Assembly (NCBI GenBank): GCA_016283275.1
Contig: JAEEMP010000123.1
Location: 1-33,133 of the forward strand
Direction of reading: 5' to 3'
Source of the DNA: Lachnospiraceae bacterium
GTDB lineage: Bacteria > Bacillota > Clostridia > Lachnospirales > Lachnospiraceae
DNA: 33,133 nt
Positions 24,892 through 30,228 of the stretch are shown here, piece after piece. The position numbers were made by a program, and so were the translations under genes. The first letter of the stretch is position 1; every line of letters begins with the position of its first letter. The notes beneath the pieces were generated by a model, which was not told the origin of the DNA, made no database searches, and saw only the letters and a list, made by a program, of their open reading frames with translations.

Positions 24892-24959
24892 GAAAATCGA
24901 AGTATTTTGGCGCTCATTAAATAATTATCGCAGCCATTTTTCTTTTACCAAAATGTTTT

Positions 24960-24971
24960 AGTTAATTAACT
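24960..24971. promoter_or_regulatory. Palindrome AGTTAATTAACT between malQ and the LacI gene
   Basis: A perfect 12-base palindrome immediately upstream of the lacI-type -35. It is a possible binding site, but A/T-only cores of this kind arise by chance. Confidence 0.4.
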
Positions 24972-24999
24972 TGAAAAAGCGTTTCGCTTCATATATACT
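24971..24999 (+). promoter_or_regulatory. Promoter of the LacI-family gene with an operator in the spacer
   Basis: TTGAAA (24971-24976), a 17-base spacer and TATACT (24994-24999). The inverted repeat AAGCG-TTT-CGCTT (24977-24989) fills the spacer, as expected for self-repression by a LacI-type protein. Confidence 0.65.
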
Positions 25000-25034
25000 T
25001 TTTAAAAGCTTCATATTTAAGAAAAGGAACGGCT

Positions 25035-26057
25035 ATGGCAACAACAATCAAAGATATCGCAAGCAGACTCGGGGTGGCTGTCAGTACCGTATCAAAAGGG
25101 CTTAACGGAGCTCCCGATATAAGTGAAGATTTAAGGCAGCTTGTGCTTGATACTGCGGTCGAAATGGGATATAAGACCAAAAAGATGCGTAAGGAAGAGC
25201 ATAAGAAGCTTGTTATTTTCGTTGAAAACATGGAATTTGCCGACGAAGAGGATTTCGGACACGATCTTATCCTGGGTTTTCAACAGATGGCATACAGAGA
25301 TAACTGGACAGTCAATGTAGTAAGGGTCAATTCAAATTTTCAATCCCGCGAAAAATACAGTACGTACATGCTCAAGCATGGGTATTCGGGTGCATTTGCA
25401 ATGGGATTTGCACTTCAGGATCTGTGGATGAAGCAGATATCAAAGACGGATATTCCGACCGCTCTTCTTGATAATTATGTTCCGTTAAATCGTAATGTCG
25501 GTTATGTGGGAACGGATTCCGATGAAGGTATAAATCTTGCCATCAAGCAGCTTGTCAAACTTGGGCATAAGAGAATAGCATTTTTAAACGGTTCGCCGAA
25601 CTCCTGGGTATCCGACAGGCGCCAGGAAGCATACGAAAACGGGATGAAAGAAAACGGTCTTGAACCCGATCCCGCACTTACGGCTTACGGTTACTATGTT
25701 GCAGACAGTGCGCGTTACCATGTACCGGGCATGCTTAAGGCCGGTGCGACCGCGATCCTGTGCGGAAACGATCTTATTGCTTCGGGTGTATATGAAGTTT
25801 GTGAAAAAGAAGGGCTTAAAATTCCCGAAGATATAAGTGTTATCGGTTTTGACGATATACCTCTCGCAACTGAGATCTCACCGACGCTTTCAACAATTCG
25901 GCAGGACAGACTGGAACTTGGCAAGTGCGCTTATTTCACGCTTAACTCGCTTATCCATAAGGTATCGATAAGCAAGACTATGTTAAGACCGGAGTTTATA
26001 GAAAGAGAGTCGATCGCCAAAGCATCAAAACGGTCAACTTATAAGGAGTCGAAATAA
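25035..26057 (+). CDS. LacI-family transcription regulator
   Basis: A 340-residue LacI/GalR repressor. Residues 3-50 form the helix-turn-helix and hinge helix (TIKDIASRLGVAVSTVSKGL, where family members often have SRVLN). Residues about 58-330 are the periplasmic-binding-protein-like sensor, with GYVGTDSDEGINLAIKQLV, GHKRIAFLNGS, ILCGNDLIASGVYEVCEKEG and VIGFDDIPLATEISPTLSTI. The ligand is probably a sugar. ATG 25035 follows AAAGGAAC. It is divergent from malQ, which suggests it controls alpha-glucan use, and it is probably self-regulated through the repeat in its own promoter. Confidence 0.93.
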   Translation: MATTIKDIASRLGVAVSTVSKGLNGAPDISEDLRQLVLDTAVEMGYKTKKMRKEEHKKLVIFVENMEFADEEDFGHDLILGFQQMAYRDNWTVNVVRVNSNFQSREKYSTYMLKHGYSGAFAMGFALQDLWMKQISKTDIPTALLDNYVPLNRNVGYVGTDSDEGINLAIKQLVKLGHKRIAFLNGSPNSWVSDRRQEAYENGMKENGLEPDPALTAYGYYVADSARYHVPGMLKAGATAILCGNDLIASGVYEVCEKEGLKIPEDISVIGFDDIPLATEISPTLSTIRQDRLELGKCAYFTLNSLIHKVSISKTMLRPEFIERESIAKASKRSTYKESK

Positions 26058-26076
26058 GTATTTAAGCGACTTTTTT
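26047..26076 (+). terminator. Weak terminator overlapping the LacI stop
   Basis: A short stem AGTCG / CGACT with a 15-base loop is followed by TTTTT. Its left arm lies in the last codons of the LacI gene. Confidence 0.35.
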
Positions 26077-26105
26077 ACAACCGTTATGATGGCTTAAATT
26101 AATGC

Positions 26106-26134
26106 TTGCTTATAAAAAACTTCCATGCTATAAT
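26106..26134 (+). promoter_or_regulatory. Strong promoter of tRNA-Trp
   Basis: TTGCTT (26106-26111), a 17-base spacer and TATAAT (26129-26134) with an extended TGC before it, as expected for a stable RNA gene. Confidence 0.8.
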
Positions 26135-26165
26135 CTGTTTCGTTGGTAAAATCCAAGAAACAAAT

Positions 26166-26236
26166 AGGGGCATAGTTCAAAGGTAGAACAGTGGTCTCCA
26201 AAACCATCGATGTGGGTTCGATTCCTACTGCCCCTG
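26166..26236 (+). tRNA. trnW: tRNA-Trp (anticodon CCA)
   Basis: A full cloverleaf of 71 bases. The acceptor is AGGGGCA / TGCCCCT, the D stem GTTC/GAAC, and the anticodon stem GTGGT/ACCAT holds the loop CTCCAAA with anticodon CCA. The T stem GTGGG/CCTAC carries TTCGATT, and the discriminator base is G. The 3' CCA is not encoded. It stands alone with its own promoter and terminator. Confidence 0.95.
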
Positions 26237-26238
26237 TC

Positions 26239-26268
26239 AAGAAGTCCGGTATCCCGGACTTCTTTTAC
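26239..26268 (+). terminator. Terminator of tRNA-Trp
   Basis: A perfect 11-base-pair stem AAGAAGTCCGG / CCGGACTTCTT has a TATC loop and a short T run. Confidence 0.85.
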
Positions 26269-26434
26269 TTTATACATATGGATATCTGCATGAACAAAGC
26301 GTATCGCTTGCGATACGCCCGCGCCGAGCGCGATTGCCGAAAGCAATAAATACCTTTCGCGCGAGTGCGCATCCTTAGCGGAGCGTTTTTTACTTTATAG
26401 GTAATTTCGAAGAAATTACCTATAAAGTAAAAGA
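26261..26434. repeat. Hairpin-dense element bounded by 14-base inverted repeats (MITE-like)
   Basis: TCTTTTACTTTATA (26261-26274) and its exact reverse complement TATAAAGTAAAAGA (26421-26434) bound about 174 bases without a gene. Inside are GCGTATCG-CTTG-CGATACGC (26299-26318), GCGC-CGA-GCGC (26321-26331), ATTGC-N5-GCAAT (26333-26347) and GCGC-GAGT-GCGC (26359-26370). There is also a 21-base-pair perfect stem (26388-26408 with 26412-26432, loop GAA). No target duplication is visible. It could be a miniature mobile element, a structured RNA, or stacked terminators. Confidence 0.55.
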
Positions 26435-26459
26435 GCTCGACCATAGGTCGAACTCTTTT
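26429..26459. terminator. Terminator-like hairpin, possibly bidirectional
   Basis: AAAAGAG-C-TCGACC pairs with GGTCGA-A-CTCTTTT around an ATA loop, with A and T runs on both sides. It shares four bases with the preceding 21-base-pair stem, so the two cannot both form fully. It may end transcription toward the next gene region. Confidence 0.5.
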
Positions 26460-26608
26460 AGTAAAAGGGGAATTTTATTTGGAATGCAATAAATAACTTA
26501 TTGACAATGCCATAATAACATACAAGTATCTAAGATATAAAACTATTTTGAGAAAAAATAGAATTATTTTGAGCCAAGTGTTATCCGCTTTCCGTTCCCA
26601 GGATAAGA
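26460..26608. other. A/T-rich gap between the hairpin element and the cyclic-nucleotide-domain gene
   Basis: No gene is seen. It contains a TTGACA (26501-26506) without a good -10 at normal spacing, and two direct copies of TATTTTGAG (26544-26552 and 26565-26573, 21 bases apart). No clear terminator for the minus-strand gene ending at 26609 is visible. Confidence 0.5.
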
Positions 26609-28888
26609 CTAAACGGTTCCTTCTATATAAGCTCTGTGTTCGGTTATTTCTTTGGGCACGGGGATACCTGAAGAGTTCAACTTCTGGATCACGTTATCAA
26701 GGTGATGAAGCTTCTGGGCCGTCTTTACCTCGTAATGATCGATGATCTCCTTAAACATGGGATTTGCGCCCATCTTTGTGCGCAGCTCTTTAGGGAACGG
26801 GCAATATGTGCTCATTATCGTACGTGCGATCTTGTTAAGCCTCGGTGAACCGGTGCCTTCATACAATACCCATGTGATATAATCCCTTACAAACATTTCC
26901 TTAAAGGAATTCTTTGACTTTATAAGGCTTTGCTTAACTTTTTCTTTTGCTTCCGCGGAAAGCTCGTTGTTCTTTCGATAGAACTGTACATAATCGAAAT
27001 ATTCGCTTGTAAGAGATCTGTCGGAAACGTCGTTCCAACGGGCACCCTGAATACGCTTGCACATTTCCCAGCGGAACTCGCCCACAAGGCGCACAAAAGT
27101 CGTGGGAAGGTCCTCGAGATGGAATGCCGAGATCATAAATCTGGCGGGAGTGGTACGCTTGCGTCCTTCGATTTCCTGCCACATTACACCTCTTGTCCCT
27201 ATATTGGGCATAAGGATCACGTCGGGAAATACTTCGACGCCGATAAATTCTTTGGGAATATTTGCTTTTTCATTTGTATAAACGGTTTCACGATAGAAAG
27301 CGCTGTAATCGATCTGCTTAACCTTTTTGATACTTTCGATAATACTGTCTACGGTAACAAGACAGGATTTTAACGGTTTTATTATGTTATGCTCGGAAAA
27401 GATTGGGCAGAAGGTCGACAGCCTTCCGAATGTGATCTTATTGACCATGGGAAACATATTTTCAAGCTCGAACTTAATCCTTTCAAACGGATCGTTGGCA
27501 AGACGGATCTCGTCTTCCGCAGAAATCTTTGCGGTTACCTTCTGCTCATGAAGGTATGCAAGAAAATCTACGTCAAATTCATTGCGGCTCGGATCTTTTG
27601 CAACGGTATATATGTTATAAAACCACTCATAAGCGGTATAGACTCCGCTTTTTTTGTCGCCTGCAAAATGCTCCGCAAGATTATACAGATAGTTGGCATT
27701 TTCGATCCCTGCAAGTTCTTCGTCCACGTAGCCGAAGTTAAAGAACATCTTAAGGATCGTGGGCACCACTTTATCCTTGACGCTCATTATAAAAGCCTCG
27801 GCATATACCTGATAGAAGAGCTTTGATATTTCCGCTCTTAAGGCGCGGGCATTGTCTTCGGTCGAGCTTTTATCGCTCAACTTCTTATATTGCATTATGC
27901 ATTTTCTGAAGTTATTTGCCGTGTCTTCATTAACACCCGAATAATCGAGGATAACGTCCAAAGAGTTTGCGAGTTCTTTGACAGCCTGAGGAGATACTTC
28001 CTCGGGCTCGCTTTCCTCGGCGGTAACGGTTGAAAGCCCCTGAAGCTTTGTACGATATGCCGAAACTCTTTCATATACAAGGTCCGTGTCGATACCCGGA
28101 TGGGTCTTGATATACTCGATCATCTGATCGATGCTTTCTTTTACAGCATTGCCGTCGGGCGAATCAGGGCCCAAACGATATAAAAGCCCCGAATACATAT
28201 CGAACATGTCGATACCGTTTTCCTGCATAAATACGGACATTTTTTCGGTATAATAGTCATTCATGTCTTCCATTACCGAGAAAGCGGAATGGATATCGGT
28301 GCTCGAACGATTAAGGGCACCGTTTATATATGCCGGAAATCCGGGAAGGAGCTGATTGATCTCAGCGGGAAATTCGCGGTATGAGGCATAATAACCCAGA
28401 AGCCACGGTTCAATATCGTCTTCCAAAGAAAGCGGTGCAAACGACTCAAACTGAGGCAGGGATCTGGAAATGATACCGTTTGAATTGCAGATATTGATAT
28501 ATTTATCGTAATATTCAAGGCTTAAGCGATAGACTTCGCCGCAGCTTTCCTTAAGACGGGCATATTGAACGAGGATCGCAAGCACCTGATTGATCATGGA
28601 AGTATAGAACATCCTGGAAACATCGGTGTTTCCCGTGATTATTTCTTTGAGTGAATTGGCTGTTTTAAGGGGAAAAGAAAGAAGAGTGGCCGTATCGGCA
28701 ACGGTATAGGTAAAAAAATGCGAATCATAAGCTATGTCGCACAGCCCGATGATATCGCCTTTCTTAAGTATTATCTCTCCCCCCGGAAAAGAAGCTCTTA
28801 CAGAGCCCTGAGTAATCAAATGCACAGCGTTTAAAACCTGTCCCGAGGTTACGATGACCGTTCCGGGATTAAGTTCTTTTGATGCCAT
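26609..28888 (-). CDS. Large protein with an N-terminal degenerate cyclic-nucleotide-binding domain
   Basis: A 759-residue protein. Residues about 5-90 fit the cNMP-binding beta-roll of the CRP family (VTSGQVLNAVHLITQGSVRA, LKKGDIIGLCDIAYD). The phosphate-cassette Arg of true cAMP binders is missing (SHFFTYTVADTATLLSFP), and there is no helix-turn-helix. The remaining ~660 residues are mostly helical and match no family I recognise. A conserved-looking segment near the C-terminus includes FPDVILMPNIGTRGVMWQEI and FRWEMCKRIQGARWNDVSDR. It has no signal or membrane helix, so it is cytosolic. ATG 28888 follows GGAGG by four bases; an in-frame TTG at 28906 has no ribosome site. It is a single gene with its own promoter and unknown function. 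Confidence 0.82.
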   Translation of the reverse strand: MASKELNPGTVIVTSGQVLNAVHLITQGSVRASFPGGEIILKKGDIIGLCDIAYDSHFFTYTVADTATLLSFPLKTANSLKEIITGNTDVSRMFYTSMINQVLAILVQYARLKESCGEVYRLSLEYYDKYINICNSNGIISRSLPQFESFAPLSLEDDIEPWLLGYYASYREFPAEINQLLPGFPAYINGALNRSSTDIHSAFSVMEDMNDYYTEKMSVFMQENGIDMFDMYSGLLYRLGPDSPDGNAVKESIDQMIEYIKTHPGIDTDLVYERVSAYRTKLQGLSTVTAEESEPEEVSPQAVKELANSLDVILDYSGVNEDTANNFRKCIMQYKKLSDKSSTEDNARALRAEISKLFYQVYAEAFIMSVKDKVVPTILKMFFNFGYVDEELAGIENANYLYNLAEHFAGDKKSGVYTAYEWFYNIYTVAKDPSRNEFDVDFLAYLHEQKVTAKISAEDEIRLANDPFERIKFELENMFPMVNKITFGRLSTFCPIFSEHNIIKPLKSCLVTVDSIIESIKKVKQIDYSAFYRETVYTNEKANIPKEFIGVEVFPDVILMPNIGTRGVMWQEIEGRKRTTPARFMISAFHLEDLPTTFVRLVGEFRWEMCKRIQGARWNDVSDRSLTSEYFDYVQFYRKNNELSAEAKEKVKQSLIKSKNSFKEMFVRDYITWVLYEGTGSPRLNKIARTIMSTYCPFPKELRTKMGANPMFKEIIDHYEVKTAQKLHHLDNVIQKLNSSGIPVPKEITEHRAYIEGTV

Positions 28889-28921
28889 AGACCCTCCAAA
28901 TTGCAAATAATAGTAAAACTA

Positions 28922-28959
28922 TCCACAAGAATACCCTTTGATTATACAATATTTGTGGA
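28922..28959. promoter_or_regulatory. Inverted repeat TCCACAA-N24-TTGTGGA flanking the -10 of the cNMP-domain gene
   Basis: Arms at 28922-28928 and 28953-28959 bracket the TATAAT of the minus-strand promoter. It is a candidate operator; the regulator is unknown. Confidence 0.4.
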
Positions 28960-28968
28960 AATGTTCAA
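28941..28968 (-). promoter_or_regulatory. Promoter of the cNMP-domain gene
   Basis: On the minus strand, TTGAAC (28963-28968), a 16-base spacer and consensus TATAAT (28941-28946). Confidence 0.7.
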
Positions 28969-28969
28969 G

Positions 28970-28981
28970 GTTAGTGCTAAC
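28970..28981. promoter_or_regulatory. Inverted repeat GTTAG-TG-CTAAC in the divergent region
   Basis: A perfect 5+5 inverted repeat between the two divergent promoters, next to both -35 elements. It is a possible site for the TetR regulator encoded two genes away (inference). Confidence 0.45.
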
Positions 28982-28984
28982 TTC

Positions 28985-29012
28985 TTGCCTTTTTTATCAA
29001 GTATGTTAAAAT
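28985..29012 (+). promoter_or_regulatory. Promoter of the DUF6508-like gene and tetR
   Basis: TTGCCT (28985-28990), a 16-base spacer and TAAAAT (29007-29012) with an extended TGT before it. Confidence 0.6.
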
Positions 29013-29081
29013 AATGTTACTTTGGTTTTTTATGTTCATATTTATTAAGCAATACCGAATATAAGCAGGGAGATTGAATAT

Positions 29082-29525
29082 ATGGTAGATATTCAGCTTA
29101 CGGAACACCGCGCAGAGATAGAGAGGCTTCTTGCATACATACCATGGCTCGAAGAAAAGAGCGGAGCTACGGTATCAAGGGTCTATAATGACAACGATAT
29201 TTCAAAGACGTCGGTTTCTTTTCCCGTATATGATGCAACGCTTTTAAGTTTTGTAAAAGAAGCGGATGCCACAGGGCTTATGTACGATAATTATCGTTAT
29301 ATTTATTCGGCATACGGGCTTAAGACTTTTGAAGATGAAAGACGTGCGATAGAGGATGCCGGGGTCAAGGACGGTGATGTTCTTTGCGGCATTCTTACAA
29401 GATATGTAAAAGGCGGTATTACAAAAGGTATCGTGTGGACCGATGCGGTTCGCGAAGGGATTTTTCTTCTTGTATTAAAGAAAATGAAAAAATTGTTGGA
29501 AATATGGGACGCACCGCTTGCATAA
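29082..29525 (+). CDS. DUF6508-like protein of unknown function
   Basis: A soluble 147-residue protein. It resembles DUF6508 proteins (from memory): the N-terminal helix ERLLAYIPWLEEKSG is followed by FPVYDATLLSFVKEADATGL and a C-terminal region CGILTRYVKGGITKGIVW with the typical DAVREGIF. No catalytic motif is apparent. ATG 29082 follows AGGGAG by nine bases. It precedes a TetR gene by 25 bases, so the two probably form one transcript and the regulator may control both. Confidence 0.75.
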   Translation: MVDIQLTEHRAEIERLLAYIPWLEEKSGATVSRVYNDNDISKTSVSFPVYDATLLSFVKEADATGLMYDNYRYIYSAYGLKTFEDERRAIEDAGVKDGDVLCGILTRYVKGGITKGIVWTDAVREGIFLLVLKKMKKLLEIWDAPLA

Positions 29526-29550
29526 GCGGGATCAAACGGGAGGAGTTAAA

Positions 29551-30138
29551 ATGAGCGATAAAGCGGCACGGAAAAAACAGTATATTCTCGATACCGCCAG
29601 AAAAGTGTTTTCGGAAAAAGGCTTTAAGGATGTCACCATGAAGGACATTGTTGAGGCCTGCGAGATAAGCCGCGGAGGGCTTTATATCTATTTCGAGAGC
29701 ACGGAACAGATCCTTTTGGAACTCATCAAACTTGATTCGTCGGAAAATGACGATGTTTTTTCACGTTCCCGCAAAGATGCCACCGCAGGTGATATTCTTG
29801 CACTGTTCTTAAAAGAACAGAAGAAGGAACTTCTGTCCAAAAAGGACAATCTTTCCGTAGCGATATATGAGTATCTTTTCACCAAGAAAAACGGCGGAGA
29901 TACCTTAAATATATACAAAGACCGGTTTTCGTCCGCCGTTAACGTTCTTACACATCTTATTGAGAACGGTACGGAAAACGGTGAGTTATATTGTGAAGAT
30001 GCCGAAGGGGCGGCCCGTAACATCATGTATGTCATAGAGGGGCTTAAGATAGCGGCCAATACCGTAGGGGTCACGGAGCAGGATATAGACAACGAACTAC
30101 TTTTTATAATGAGCGGTCTTCTTGCAGACGAAGAATAA
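29551..30138 (+). CDS. TetR-family transcription regulator
   Basis: A 195-residue TetR repressor. The N-terminal DNA-binding domain is clear at about 5-55: KKQYILDTARKVFSEKGFKD, VTMKDIVEACEISRGGLYIY and FESTEQILLELI. Residues about 70-195 form an all-helical ligand and dimer domain with no recognisable subfamily, so the inducer is unknown. ATG 29551 follows AGGAG by five bases; an in-frame upstream start at 29518 lies inside the previous gene and is not needed. A terminator follows directly. Confidence 0.92.
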   Translation: MSDKAARKKQYILDTARKVFSEKGFKDVTMKDIVEACEISRGGLYIYFESTEQILLELIKLDSSENDDVFSRSRKDATAGDILALFLKEQKKELLSKKDNLSVAIYEYLFTKKNGGDTLNIYKDRFSSAVNVLTHLIENGTENGELYCEDAEGAARNIMYVIEGLKIAANTVGVTEQDIDNELLFIMSGLLADEE

Positions 30139-30148
30139 ACAATCGGCG

Positions 30149-30182
30149 GAATCCAAAGGCAGTTTCTTTGGATTCTGTTTTT
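30149..30182 (+). terminator. Terminator after tetR
   Basis: A perfect 10-base-pair stem GAATCCAAAG / CTTTGGATTC with a 7-base loop and TGTTTTT tail, eleven bases after the stop. Confidence 0.85.
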
Positions 30183-30214
30183 GCATTAAAAAACGAGCAT
30201 AAATGAAAGGAGCA

Positions 30215-30228
30215 CCATTTTAAAATGG
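30215..30228 (+). promoter_or_regulatory. Palindrome CCATTTTAAAATGG over the purL start codon
   Basis: A perfect 14-base palindrome that includes the purL ATG (30225-30227). The AAAGGAG ribosome site (30206-30212) is just upstream. It could act as an operator or as a weak mRNA fold. Confidence 0.4.

Noticed and set aside
28970-28981. CIRCE heat-shock element
   Set aside because: GTTAGTGCTAAC resembles one CIRCE arm, but the required TTAGCACTC-N9-GAGTGCTAA spacing is absent.
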